Shown: positions 25,426 to 33,960 of the stretch, one piece after another
Position numbering within the stretch: the stretch's first letter is position 1
Layout of the letters: each line of letters opens with the position of its first letter
Assembly: GCF_003480915.1 (NCBI RefSeq)
Contig: NZ_QUKD01000001.1
Location: 930,001 to 994,000 of the forward strand
Length of the DNA stretch: 64,000 nt
From: Parabacteroides sp. TM07-1AC
Lineage (GTDB): Bacteria > Bacteroidota > Bacteroidia > Bacteroidales > Tannerellaceae
Reading direction: 5' to 3'
Program-made: the position numbers and the translations under genes
Notes under the pieces: generated by a model
What the model was told of the DNA's origin: nothing
What the model saw: only the letters and a program-made list of their open reading frames with translations
The model's database searches: none

Positions 25426-26958
25426 TTACTTTGCAACTAATTCCCTGTCTTCCGGCAGGAAGCTACGGTTATGTTCGAAGTCATACATCGTCTTACGGTT
25501 CAGATCCGCCACAGAAAGACGGTACGTGATATAGCTGTCGATGTAGGCGAGCTGTACCTGCGAAAGGCGTTCCTGCTCGATGGAAAGTTCCTGGCTCGTC
25601 ATATCGCCGTTCTCAAAACGCATCTGGCTGATCCGGTAACTCTGTATCGCCACTTCCTGGTTCCGGCGGTTGATGCGGTAACGCTTCTCGGCCTCATACA
25701 CGCTGCGGACGATCTCGCGTATCTCCTGTTCGATGGTACGTTCGGTATTGTCGAGGTTCAGCTTGCGCTGCTTCAGGCGGACCTCTTCACGGCGGACCTG
25801 ATTCCTGGCGCGTCCCCAGTCCAAAAGCGGATAAGAGACCGTCAGGGCTATTCCCCGGTTAGACGGACGGTCGCGCATGTTGTCAAACGAAGAACCGACC
25901 AGCTGACCGACCGTGCCGCCGTCGCGCGTACTTAATCCGGTAAAATCATAGTAAGCGGAAATGTTGCCTTTAAACTCCCGTTCGCGTTTGGCACGCTTCA
26001 CTTCGATCGCCTGCAGCTCGATGTCGAGATTGTTTTCCTTGATCTCCATTCGGTTGCGCAATGCCTCGTCGATCGCCTGCTGCATATCGACAATAAAGGC
26101 CTCGAACTCCATGTCCGCCTTCAGGTCGATCTCTTCGTTCAGAGGCAAGCCTATCAGCAATTTGAACTGGTCCTTTGCCGTAGACAGCTTACCTTCGCTT
26201 TCCATCACGCGCGCCTCATCCTGCGCTACGGTGATCTCGGCAATCAGCATTTCCCCTTCGGGAAGATTACCCGTTTCCTGTTTCAGCTTGGTGATGCGAT
26301 AAGCCTCACGGGAGTTGACCAGACGGTCCTGGTTGATCTTGTGCTCGTACGCCAGTTTATATACATTATAAAAAGCATCCGTTACATTATATACGATATC
26401 CATTTGGACACGGGTGAAATAACAGGTACTTTTCTTATAATCCAGTTCAGCCACCTTCATGTTCTCTTTCAGTTTATTCGCCGTAAAGATGGGCTGGTTG
26501 AAAGAGAGGGCGAAACGGCTGTACACCTGGTCGCGTTTCAGCTCCGCATAATCCTGTTGTGAAAGCGTAGTCCGGTAATTCTCCCAATACATTTTAGAGC
26601 TGAGGGCAAAATTACCGCCGGTCGGCAATACGTAGGTAAAATTCAGATTACCTCCCACCTGCAGGGAACCGGTGGAGTTATACACCGGCAGGCCGTCCGC
26701 CTGCGAAATCTCCGTCAGCTCTTCCGTCCATGAAGGAGTAAAGAAATCGAAGTTAAGCAACGGCTTGAACTGCGCTTTGGTGTACAGATAAGAATAACGG
26801 GTGGCATCCATATCTTCCTTATAATATTTCACCGTATAACTCTCGCCCAAAGCGATCCGTATCGCTTCATCGTAAGAGATTGTACGGGGTGTTTCCGTTT
26901 CAGCATGCCCTGCCAAAGCAAATCCCATTAACAGAGATACCAGTAATTTTCTTTTCAT
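25426..26958 (-). CDS. TolC-family outer membrane efflux protein
   Basis: This 510-residue protein starts with a signal peptide (MKRKLLVSLLMGFALAGHAE). Two structurally repeated halves carry OEP-type long helices (YDEAIRIALGESYTVKYYKED near the N-terminus; EIREIVRSVYEAEKRYRINRRNQEVA and MTSQELSIEQERLSQVQLAYIDSYITYRLSVADLNR near the C-terminus). It would form the trimeric channel-tunnel for the ABC exporter encoded behind it. A near-perfect sigma-54 promoter lies 78 bases upstream, with palindromic sites on both sides. Confidence 0.9.
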   Translation of the reverse strand: MKRKLLVSLLMGFALAGHAETETPRTISYDEAIRIALGESYTVKYYKEDMDATRYSYLYTKAQFKPLLNFDFFTPSWTEELTEISQADGLPVYNSTGSLQVGGNLNFTYVLPTGGNFALSSKMYWENYRTTLSQQDYAELKRDQVYSRFALSFNQPIFTANKLKENMKVAELDYKKSTCYFTRVQMDIVYNVTDAFYNVYKLAYEHKINQDRLVNSREAYRITKLKQETGNLPEGEMLIAEITVAQDEARVMESEGKLSTAKDQFKLLIGLPLNEEIDLKADMEFEAFIVDMQQAIDEALRNRMEIKENNLDIELQAIEVKRAKREREFKGNISAYYDFTGLSTRDGGTVGQLVGSSFDNMRDRPSNRGIALTVSYPLLDWGRARNQVRREEVRLKQRKLNLDNTERTIEQEIREIVRSVYEAEKRYRINRRNQEVAIQSYRISQMRFENGDMTSQELSIEQERLSQVQLAYIDSYITYRLSVADLNRKTMYDFEHNRSFLPEDRELVAK

Positions 26959-26981
26959 ACTATATCGAATTAAGTCTTTCC

Positions 26982-26997
26982 GGGTAATATGTTACCC
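26982..26997. promoter_or_regulatory. Palindrome GGGTAA-N4-TTACCC in the TolC-operon leader
   Basis: The site reads GGGTAATATGTTACCC, a perfect 6-4-6 palindrome about 34 bases downstream of the predicted sigma-54 transcription start. An identical architecture recurs at 27136-27151. Confidence 0.6.
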
Positions 26998-27035
26998 AAT
27001 TATCTTCTTTTGTTTATTCACACGTATATAGTAAG

Positions 27036-27050
27036 GCAAACGGCGTGCCA
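27036..27050 (-). promoter_or_regulatory. Sigma-54 promoter of the TolC-ABC export operon
   Basis: The minus strand reads TTGGCACGCCGTTTGCC, with GG-N10-GC spacing and a full match to the -24/-12 consensus. The expected start is near 27024, giving a leader of about 66 bases before the ATG at 26958. Confidence 0.8.
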
Positions 27051-27106
27051 AAATCGTAACAGGCTGATTATACGTGCCTCGCTGAAATGGGTCACTTTTT
27101 ACTCGT

Positions 27107-27151
27107 GGGTAATAGCCTTTACCCTTACCCAAATTGGGTAATTTCTTACCC
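27107..27151. promoter_or_regulatory. Cluster of GGGTAA/TTACCC half-sites (putative activator sites)
   Basis: Half-sites are at 27107-27112 (GGGTAA), 27119-27124 and 27125-27130 (TTACCC), 27136-27141 (GGGTAA) and 27146-27151 (TTACCC). The last pair forms GGGTAATTTCTTACCC with the same 6-4-6 layout as 26982-26997; the first pair has a 6-base centre. They are 85-125 bases upstream of the sigma-54 start, the usual position for NtrC-type enhancer sites. Confidence 0.6.
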
Positions 27152-27222
27152 ATTCGCTCTATTTCAGAAGATAATACAACCGATTCAGCAGAAAGTTCTA
27201 ATTCCAAACAAGAGAAAACACA

Positions 27223-27230
27223 TACCTTTG
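27223..27230 (+). promoter_or_regulatory. Promoter -7 element of the GH92 gene
   Basis: TACCTTTG is an exact TAnnTTTG match 26 bases before the ATG at 27257. It excludes the longer in-frame start at 27134, which also runs through the GGGTAA cluster. Confidence 0.6.
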
Positions 27231-27256
27231 TCTATCGAAAACAAACAAGTAATACC

Positions 27257-29551
27257 ATGAATATAAGACAAGTAATACGTAATACGTTTTTATCTTTTAT
27301 GTTCCTTGCCACGCTGGCTTCTGCGACGGTCAAAGAGCCTGTCGATTACGTGGATATGTTTATCGGAACTTCCAATTCCCGGTGGATGCTGGGACCTTAT
27401 GCCCAGGAGCCGTTCGGGATGGTACAGCTCGGACCGGACAACCAGGGGAATGTCTGGATGGGCGGATACGAATACGCCATCAACAGTGTTTCCGGTTTCA
27501 GCCACCTGCATGCCTGGACGATGGGCGGACTGATGATCATGCCGACAACAGCCGATCTCGCATTGTCGAATCCATCCTCCGACTCTCCGTATAAAGGTGC
27601 AAACGCCGGCTATCATTCCCGTATCCTGAAAGAAACGGAAAAGGCTTCGCCGGGATATTATTCCGTCTACCTATACGATCATGAAGTGAAAGCCGAATTG
27701 TCCGCCACTACCCGTTGCGGTATCCACCGGTATACCTTCCCCGAGAGAAAAGAGTCGAGGATATTGATAGACCTCCTGTTTCCTACCGAATGGGATTACG
27801 GATTCAGCGTTAAGGATGCCTGCATCACCAAAGTAAGCGACACGGAGCTGGAAGGTTATGCCGACTGCCAGTCCGGTCCCTGGAGCGGATGGAATGATTA
27901 CAAGCTGCATTTCATCGTCCGATTCAGCAAACCGTTTTCTCAACTGAACGGATGGAATGAAGGAAAGGAAGCCGATGACATACAATCCATCGCCGGCAAA
28001 AACGATATCGGAATCTATGCTCTTTACTCCACGAAAGAAGGGGAAAGCATCACCGTCTCTACCGGTCTGTCGCTGGTCAGCATCGAGCAGGCGCGCTTAA
28101 ATATGGAAGCGGAACTGGCTCCCTTGCAATACGACTTCGACCGCGTAGTGGCACAAACCCGTGCTAAATGGAACGAACTGCTCGGAAAAATAGAGATAGA
28201 AGGACAGGACGAAGTGGATAAGACCAAGTTCTATACCAACCTGTATCGCGCTTATGCCGGAAAGCAAACCTGGAACGATGTGAACGGCAAATACCGGGAT
28301 GCCTGCGAAAACATACAGCAACTGGATCACGGCAATATGTATGGCGGAGATGCTTTCTGGAACAGTTTCTGGAACCTGAACGGTCTTTGGTCGATCATCT
28401 CCCCTCGCATCGTCGACGATTGGGTAACGACACAACTGGAGATGTTCAAACATACGGGATGGACAAGCAAAGGTCCGGCAGGACTGGAATATTCGGGGAT
28501 CATGGAAGGCTCGCACGAAACCGCGCTGATGGTGGCGGCTTACCAGAAAGGGATACGCAAAGACGGCGAGGACATTTACAAAGCCGTCCGAAAGAATGTA
28601 ACGGAAACAGGTATCAAGCATCCCTGTGGCGGTTATTGCGGCAATCCTTTACTGGATGTCTACATTCAATATGGCTATATGCCGATGGAAAGGGGCGTTG
28701 TATCCAAAACACTCGATTATGCTTACGACGACTGGTGCGTCGCCCAGCTTGCCTTTGCCCTCGGAAAGAAAAAAGAGGGAAAAGCCTTGCAGGCACGTTC
28801 CATGAACTATAAGAATGTATTTCATCCGGAAAAGAAGTTTGTCATGCAGCGGGACAGTCTCGGCAACTGGGACCCTGACTTCAACGTATTCTCCAACAAA
28901 GGGTTCATCGAAGGGAACAGCTGGCAATACTCCTGGTATGTGCCGCATGATATTCCGGGATTGGTCGACCTGTTGGGAAAAGACCTCTTCAACAGCCGGC
29001 TGGAAGAAGGTTTCATCAAATCGGAAAAGCATAAGTTCGCTGCCCATGTCTTCGACCGTACGATGGGACAGGCTGCCGAATTTTATATCAACCAGGGGAA
29101 TGAGGTGAATATGTGTACGCCGTTTCTGTTCAACTACTCCGGCAAGCCATGGCTGGCACAGAAATGGTCGCGTGCCATACTGGACAGTTTCTACGGTTCG
29201 ACGCCCTATCATGGCTGGGAAGGCGATGAAGACGAAGGACAGATGGGCGGCTGGTATGTGATGAGTGCCCTCGGCCTGTTCGAAATGAACGGTGGTGCTT
29301 CCCTCCGGCCGGAACTGGAACTGACCAGTCCGCTCTTCAACAAAGTAACCATCCATCTGGATCCTGATTACTATAAAGGAAAGACGTTCACGATCGAAGC
29401 CCGCAACAACTCAAAAGAAAATATCTATATCCAAAAAGCATATCTGAACGGCAAGGAGTTAAAACAGCCGCGAATACCTTTTACTGCCATTACCGCCGGC
29501 GGAGTGCTTTTACTCGAAATGGGCGATAAACCAGGGTATACGTGCTTCTGA
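27257..29551 (+). CDS. GH92 family alpha-mannosidase, exported
   Basis: This protein of about 764 residues has a signal peptide (MNIRQVIRNTFLSFMFLATLASA). GH92 enzymes are Ca2+-dependent exo-alpha-mannosidases of the periplasm or cell surface that trim mannose from N-glycans and yeast mannan. Family motifs are VDMFIGT near the start, GGYEYAINSVSGFSHLHAWTM, the mid region HGNMYGGDAFWNSFWNLNGLW and the catalytic-domain end GDEDEGQMGGWYVMSALGLFEM. The last differs from the common DDxGQMSAWYVFSALG by small changes. It is a single gene without SusC/SusD neighbours, divergent from the export operon. Confidence 0.92.
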   Translation: MNIRQVIRNTFLSFMFLATLASATVKEPVDYVDMFIGTSNSRWMLGPYAQEPFGMVQLGPDNQGNVWMGGYEYAINSVSGFSHLHAWTMGGLMIMPTTADLALSNPSSDSPYKGANAGYHSRILKETEKASPGYYSVYLYDHEVKAELSATTRCGIHRYTFPERKESRILIDLLFPTEWDYGFSVKDACITKVSDTELEGYADCQSGPWSGWNDYKLHFIVRFSKPFSQLNGWNEGKEADDIQSIAGKNDIGIYALYSTKEGESITVSTGLSLVSIEQARLNMEAELAPLQYDFDRVVAQTRAKWNELLGKIEIEGQDEVDKTKFYTNLYRAYAGKQTWNDVNGKYRDACENIQQLDHGNMYGGDAFWNSFWNLNGLWSIISPRIVDDWVTTQLEMFKHTGWTSKGPAGLEYSGIMEGSHETALMVAAYQKGIRKDGEDIYKAVRKNVTETGIKHPCGGYCGNPLLDVYIQYGYMPMERGVVSKTLDYAYDDWCVAQLAFALGKKKEGKALQARSMNYKNVFHPEKKFVMQRDSLGNWDPDFNVFSNKGFIEGNSWQYSWYVPHDIPGLVDLLGKDLFNSRLEEGFIKSEKHKFAAHVFDRTMGQAAEFYINQGNEVNMCTPFLFNYSGKPWLAQKWSRAILDSFYGSTPYHGWEGDEDEGQMGGWYVMSALGLFEMNGGASLRPELELTSPLFNKVTIHLDPDYYKGKTFTIEARNNSKENIYIQKAYLNGKELKQPRIPFTAITAGGVLLLEMGDKPGYTCF

Positions 29552-29563
29552 GACAGGCTTGCA

Positions 29564-29603
29564 TTGCCGGACGAAATCATTATTCTATGTAACCGTCCGG
29601 CAA
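29564..29603 (+). terminator. Inverted repeat after the GH92 gene, probable terminator
   Basis: TTGCCGGACG and its perfect reverse complement (10 bases) are separated by a 20-base loop, starting 13 bases after the GH92 stop. TGTTTTTT follows 7 bases after the stem. The large loop makes it a less typical terminator. Confidence 0.5.
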
Positions 29604-29619
29604 ATTCATCTGTTTTTTA

Positions 29620-29627
29620 TACTTTTG
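29620..29627 (+). promoter_or_regulatory. Promoter -7 element of the GAF kinase/NtrC pair
   Basis: TACTTTTG matches TAnnTTTG, 20 bases before the ATG at 29647. Confidence 0.5.
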
Positions 29628-29646
29628 TACAAAGATCAGAAACAAC

Positions 29647-30891
29647 ATGCCACTATTCAGAAAGAACGAACAGCCCAAGCAACCGAATCTGGAACAACTG
29701 CTTTCGGAGTTCAATCAGTCGCTTACGCTGATTGTCGACAAGCAATTACTTATCGGCAACATCGCCGCCAAAGTAAAACAAATATGTCCTGTCGAAAGTA
29801 TTTATATTTTCCTGCTGGATGAGAACACGGGGAATTACAAACAGCAGAACGAAACCCGAAACAAACCGGTGACGCTGATCAAACGGAGCCGCCTGATCAG
29901 CTGGCTGTCGGTAAACGAAAAGCATCTGACGGTATCCGAACATCCGGATATCATCGTTTACTTCCCTCCGGAAGAACAGGAAACATTACGGCAACTGGGC
30001 GCTGAACTGATCTTCCCGCTAAAGGTGATGAACCAGATAAACGGAACGATCTTTATCGGAAAGAAAACCGACGGAACCGCTTTCACTCCGCAGGAACTGA
30101 AACTGCTCTCCATCCTGATCAACCAGGCTACTTTTGCCATCGAACATGCTTCGCTCTACGAGATACAGACCGAACGTCTGAAGAAGATGTACCGCACAGA
30201 CCGCCTGGCTACGTTGGGTGAGCTGGCTGCCGGTGCCGCCCACGAGATACGGAATCCGCTGACTGCCATTCGCAGTACGATCCAGTATCTGAGCAAAGAC
30301 TTCAATGCCGATCCGACAAAAAAGGAGATGATGGAGGAACTGATCTCGGAAGTGGAACGTATCAATAAGATCGTACAGGGCTTGCTGTCGTTCGCCCGCC
30401 CCTCGGAGCTGAATACGTCGGAGGTAAACATCGAGCAACTGATCAACCAGACGCTCCTGCTGGTGACAAACACGCTACGCAAACAGAATGTCGAAGTGGA
30501 GTTCGAATACTTCACCGACAATACAACGATACAGGCCGATACGGAGCAACTGAAACAGGTCTTCCTGAACATTATTCTAAATGCCGTCGAAGCCATGGGT
30601 AAAAATACTCCCGATCGCTCGCGTACATTAATAATAAGTATAGAAAAGGGAGCTGCCATCAATACGCATTCCCGTTATCTGATCGTCTCATTCGAAGATT
30701 CCGGAAAAGGGATCGACCAAAAAGACATCGAGAATGTATTCAATCCGTTCTTCACGACAAAAGAGGAAGGTACCGGATTGGGATTAGCCATTTGCTACGG
30801 TATCGTGAAACGCCATGAAGGCGAGATCGAGGTAAAAAGTACGCCGGGCAAAGGCACTTGCATAAACATAAAACTACCGCAACGTATATGA
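29647..30891 (+). CDS. Cytoplasmic GAF-domain sensor histidine kinase
   Basis: This 414-residue kinase has no membrane segment. Residues about 20-170 form a GAF domain (VESIYIFLLDENTGNYK...LIFPLKVMNQINGTIFIGKK). HisKA has His199 in AAHEIRNPLTAI, and HATPase_c has N-box NIILNAVEAMG and FFTTKEEGTGLGLAICYG. It belongs to the NtrB-like group of kinases that pair with NtrC-type regulators. Its stop overlaps the regulator's start (ATGA at 30888-30891). Confidence 0.92.
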   Translation: MPLFRKNEQPKQPNLEQLLSEFNQSLTLIVDKQLLIGNIAAKVKQICPVESIYIFLLDENTGNYKQQNETRNKPVTLIKRSRLISWLSVNEKHLTVSEHPDIIVYFPPEEQETLRQLGAELIFPLKVMNQINGTIFIGKKTDGTAFTPQELKLLSILINQATFAIEHASLYEIQTERLKKMYRTDRLATLGELAAGAAHEIRNPLTAIRSTIQYLSKDFNADPTKKEMMEELISEVERINKIVQGLLSFARPSELNTSEVNIEQLINQTLLLVTNTLRKQNVEVEFEYFTDNTTIQADTEQLKQVFLNIILNAVEAMGKNTPDRSRTLIISIEKGAAINTHSRYLIVSFEDSGKGIDQKDIENVFNPFFTTKEEGTGLGLAICYGIVKRHEGEIEVKSTPGKGTCINIKLPQRI

Positions 30892-32261
30892 AAGCAAAAA
30901 TAGTAGTAGCCGACGATGAGCCGCGCATCCGCAAGATGATTGCCCGCCTGCTGACAGATGAGGGATACGACGTTATGCCTGTCGAAAACGGACGGGAAGC
31001 GGTAGAGGCACTCCTCTCCTTCCATCCCGATGTGATCCTGCTGGACCAGCAGATGCCGGTACTGACAGGCGTGGAAGCATTGGAAGAGATCAAACGTATT
31101 TCCCCGAATCAGGTCGTCCTGTTCGTCACGGCTTTCGGTTCCATCTCCCTGGCGGTAGACGCAGTAAAGAAAGGAGCGTACGATTTTATCGAAAAACCGT
31201 TCGATAACGACAAGCTGGTGCTCACCGTGGGCCGTGCCGTTGAACACAGCCGGATGAAAGGTGAACTGTCGACGCTGAAGAAGACACTCGGCGAGAAACA
31301 AAGCTCCGTTATCGGAGAAAATACCGGACTCAGGCAAACGATGATACAGGTGCGACGGGTAGCAGAAACGAATGCCACCGTCCTGATCCACGGCGAAAGC
31401 GGTACGGGAAAGGAACTGATCGCCCGTGCCATTCATACCAACAGCCTGCGTGCCAACGGTCCGTTCGTTGCCATCAACTGCGGAGCTATTCCGCTTACCC
31501 TGATGGAAAGTGAACTGTTCGGCCATGAACGGGGTGCCTTTACGGATGCCAAAGAGGCAAAGGCCGGTACTTTCGAGCAGGCAGACGGCGGAACTCTTTT
31601 TCTGGACGAAATAGGTGAACTGCCTTTGGATGCCCAGGTGAAACTGCTCCGCGTACTGGAAGAGCGGAAGATCACCCGCATCGGAGGGAAAAAGGCAATC
31701 CCGGTTGATGTCCGTATCGTAGCAGCTACCAACCGTAATCTGGACGATGAGGTGAAAGAGGGCCGTTTCCGCCTCGACCTTCTCTATCGCCTGAATGTCT
31801 TTACCCTTATCCTCCCGCCACTTCGCGAACGGAAAGAGGATATCCCCCTGCTGACCAATTTCTTCATCCGCAAATACAACCGGACATTGAGTCTCGACGT
31901 ACAATCCATTACGCCCGAAGCCGTGAAGCTGCTTGGTTCCTACGACTGGCCCGGAAACGTCCGCGACCTGGAGAATGCCGTACAAAGTGCCATGATACTT
32001 TGTACCGACGGCACGATCCGCCCAGAACATCTGCCCGACCGGGTGAAAGGATACGAACTGGCGGAAGAGCAACCCGTAGCAGGGAGCGGCGGAAACAGTA
32101 TCCGGGAGATTAATGCGCAAATGGAGAAAGAACTGATACTCGAAACGCTCCGGAAGCATAATTTCAACCGGACACTGACAGCCGAAGCTCTTAATATCAG
32201 CCGGAAAACATTGTTCAATAAAATGAAGCGGTACGGACTGGATTCGGCTACAGACAAGTGA
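30888..32261 (+). CDS. Sigma-54-dependent response regulator (NtrC family)
   Basis: This 457-residue protein has a receiver with D9/D10 and phosphoacceptor D53, and an AAA+ domain with Walker A GESGTGKE (169-176). The sigma-54 contact loop is GAFTDA (216-221), again not GAFTGA. The DNA-binding Fis-type HTH is TLTAEALNISRKTLFNKMKRYGL. The start at 30888 is chosen because it forms an ATGA overlap with the kinase. It is the closest activator gene to the sigma-54 promoter at 27036-27050 and is a candidate for its control (inference). Confidence 0.93.
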   Translation: MKAKIVVADDEPRIRKMIARLLTDEGYDVMPVENGREAVEALLSFHPDVILLDQQMPVLTGVEALEEIKRISPNQVVLFVTAFGSISLAVDAVKKGAYDFIEKPFDNDKLVLTVGRAVEHSRMKGELSTLKKTLGEKQSSVIGENTGLRQTMIQVRRVAETNATVLIHGESGTGKELIARAIHTNSLRANGPFVAINCGAIPLTLMESELFGHERGAFTDAKEAKAGTFEQADGGTLFLDEIGELPLDAQVKLLRVLEERKITRIGGKKAIPVDVRIVAATNRNLDDEVKEGRFRLDLLYRLNVFTLILPPLRERKEDIPLLTNFFIRKYNRTLSLDVQSITPEAVKLLGSYDWPGNVRDLENAVQSAMILCTDGTIRPEHLPDRVKGYELAEEQPVAGSGGNSIREINAQMEKELILETLRKHNFNRTLTAEALNISRKTLFNKMKRYGLDSATDK

Positions 32262-32309
32262 TAACAGGATAATTAACAAGCGATAACCGACGGCTGAAGA
32301 TCGGCAAGC

Positions 32310-32347
32310 GACAGTTTAAAAATCAATGTGTAAATTATTAAACTGTC
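32310..32347. repeat. 10-base inverted repeat between the regulator and the oxidoreductase operon
   Basis: GACAGTTTAA (32310-32319) and TTAAACTGTC (32338-32347) form a perfect A+T-rich stem with an 18-base loop. It may be a weak terminator or an operator. It lies about 65 bases upstream of the next promoter. Confidence 0.4.
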
Positions 32348-32388
32348 ACCTCCCGACGACCATCCGTCAACTAAAAAACAAAACAACC

Positions 32389-32419
32389 CTTGTTTTTATA
32401 ACATTAGTTCTTAACTTTG
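32389..32419 (+). promoter_or_regulatory. Promoter of the 2-oxoacid:ferredoxin oxidoreductase operon
   Basis: The -7 element TAACTTTG (32412-32419) is an exact TAnnTTTG match and TTG at about 32389 sits at the -33 distance. The leader before the ATG at 32457 is about 30 bases. Confidence 0.6.
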
Positions 32420-32456
32420 TAGGTCTTACACGACATAAAACATAATTAGTTATACT

Positions 32457-32684
32457 ATGGCAAAGATAAAAGGAGCGGTCGTTGTTAACCAGGAACGCTG
32501 CAAAGGGTGCAACTTATGCGTAGTTGCCTGCCCCAGCGATGTACTGGAATTACACCCGCGTGAAGTGAACAACAAAGGGTACCATTATGTGTACATGAAA
32601 AACCCTGATGCTTGCATCGGTTGCGCCAGTTGCGGATTGGTTTGTCCCGACGGCTGTTTAACCATCTACAAAGTAAAAATATAA
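32457..32684 (+). CDS. Ferredoxin-type delta subunit of 2-oxoacid:ferredoxin oxidoreductase
   Basis: This 75-residue protein has two 4Fe-4S motifs: CKGCNLCVVACP near the N-terminus and CIGCASCGLVCPDGC near the C-terminus. It transfers electrons from the TPP subunit to ferredoxin. It is the first gene of a five-gene operon and is followed after 7 bases by the alpha subunit. Confidence 0.93.
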   Translation: MAKIKGAVVVNQERCKGCNLCVVACPSDVLELHPREVNNKGYHYVYMKNPDACIGCASCGLVCPDGCLTIYKVKI

Positions 32685-32691
32685 AACAAAT

Positions 32692-33771
32692 ATGGCAGAA
32701 GAGATCAAATTAATGAAGGGAAACGAAGTCGTCGCCCATGCAGCTATACGCTACGGTGTAGACGGATACTTCGGATATCCTATCACTCCGCAGTCGGAGA
32801 TCCTGGAAACCCTGATGGCCGAAATGCCGTGGGAAACAACCGGAATGGTAGTACTGCAAGCCGAAAGTGAAGTAGCAGCTATCAACATGGTGTATGGTGG
32901 TGCCGGTACAGGCAAACGTGTAATGACTTCATCTTCCAGTCCTGGTGTCAGCTTGAAACAGGAAGGTATTTCTTATATCGCAGGTGCTGAACTGCCTTGT
33001 TTAATTGTAAACGTCATGCGTGGCGGTCCCGGTTTGGGAACGATCCAGCCGAGCCAGGCAGACTATTTCCAGACAGTGAAAGGTGGCGGACACGGCGACT
33101 ATCGCCTGATCACCCTCGCTCCTTCTTCCGTACAGGAGATGGCTGACTTTGTCGGATTAGGATTCGACCTCGCTTTCAAATATTGCAATCCGGCTATTAT
33201 CCTTGCCGACGGTATCATCGGCCAGATGATGGAAAAAGTGGTTATGCCTCCTTTCCGTCCGCGTAAGACAGAAGAAGAGATCATCGCCGAATGTCCGTGG
33301 GCTGTACAAGGCAAAACGAAAAATCGTAAAGCCAATGTGATCACTTCACTGGAACTCGATCCGGCGAAGATGGAAGAAAACAACCTTCGCTTCCAGGCTA
33401 AATACCGTAAGATTGAAGAAAATGAAGTACGCTACGAAGAGTTCCAGTGCGACGACGCGGAATATCTGCTGGTTGCTTTCGGTTCTTCTGCCCGTATCTG
33501 CCAAAAAGTGGTAGAGATCGCACGCGGAGAAGGTATCAAACTCGGCTTGTTGCGCCCGATCACGTTGTGGCCGTTCCCGACAAAAGCAATTGCCGCCTAT
33601 GCCGACAAGGTGAAAGGTATGCTTTCTGTCGAATTGAATGCCGGCCAGATGGTGGAAGATATCCGCCTGGCTGTTAACGGAAAAGTAAAGGTTGAACACT
33701 TCGGCCGCCTGGGTGGTATCGTGTTTACTCCGGATGAAGTACTGAACGCGTTAAAAGAAAAGTTATTCTAA
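32692..33771 (+). CDS. 2-oxoacid:ferredoxin oxidoreductase alpha subunit (VorB/KorA type)
   Basis: This 359-residue subunit carries the N-terminal pyrimidine-binding domain (MKGNEVVAHAAIRYGVDGYFGYPITPQSEI; SSSSPGVSLKQEGISYIAGAELPCLIVNVMRGGPGLG) and the C-terminal transketolase-like domain (ICQKVVEIARGEGIKLGLLRPITLWPFP). The complex oxidatively decarboxylates a 2-oxoacid to its acyl-CoA while reducing ferredoxin, without NAD+. Substrate (2-oxoglutarate or branched-chain oxoacid) cannot be told from the sequence. The small membrane protein and the beta subunit follow. Confidence 0.92.
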   Translation: MAEEIKLMKGNEVVAHAAIRYGVDGYFGYPITPQSEILETLMAEMPWETTGMVVLQAESEVAAINMVYGGAGTGKRVMTSSSSPGVSLKQEGISYIAGAELPCLIVNVMRGGPGLGTIQPSQADYFQTVKGGGHGDYRLITLAPSSVQEMADFVGLGFDLAFKYCNPAIILADGIIGQMMEKVVMPPFRPRKTEEEIIAECPWAVQGKTKNRKANVITSLELDPAKMEENNLRFQAKYRKIEENEVRYEEFQCDDAEYLLVAFGSSARICQKVVEIARGEGIKLGLLRPITLWPFPTKAIAAYADKVKGMLSVELNAGQMVEDIRLAVNGKVKVEHFGRLGGIVFTPDEVLNALKEKLF

Positions 33772-33776
33772 TTTCT

Positions 33777-33947
33777 ATGATACGCGGAAGTAAAACAGAC
33801 AGCATATTGACAATCCTGTTCATGGTATTGGCAGCAGCAGCGATCGTTTGCTATTTTGCAGTCGACGACCGTCATGTATTCCTCTATTGCGGAGGGGCTG
33901 CCGTATGCTTCAGACTTGTTCAATATCTACTGAGATTTATTAGTTAA
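33777..33947 (+). CDS. Small two-helix membrane protein inside the oxidoreductase operon
   Basis: This 56-residue protein begins MIRGSKTDSILTILFMVL. Two hydrophobic segments lie at about 10-28 and 34-53, separated by a short polar DDRH turn. It starts 5 bases after the alpha-subunit stop and ends 13 bases before the beta-subunit start, so it is surely cotranscribed. Its position suggests a role in attaching the complex to the membrane or in its assembly (inference). I recognise no family. Confidence 0.7.
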   Translation: MIRGSKTDSILTILFMVLAAAAIVCYFAVDDRHVFLYCGGAAVCFRLVQYLLRFIS

Positions 33948-33960
33948 TTAAGCAACAATT

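Noticed and set aside
30795..32279. Minus-strand open frame of 494 codons
   Set aside because: It lies entirely opposite the GAF kinase end and the NtrC-type regulator, which have full motif sets; the antisense product has no recognisable fold.
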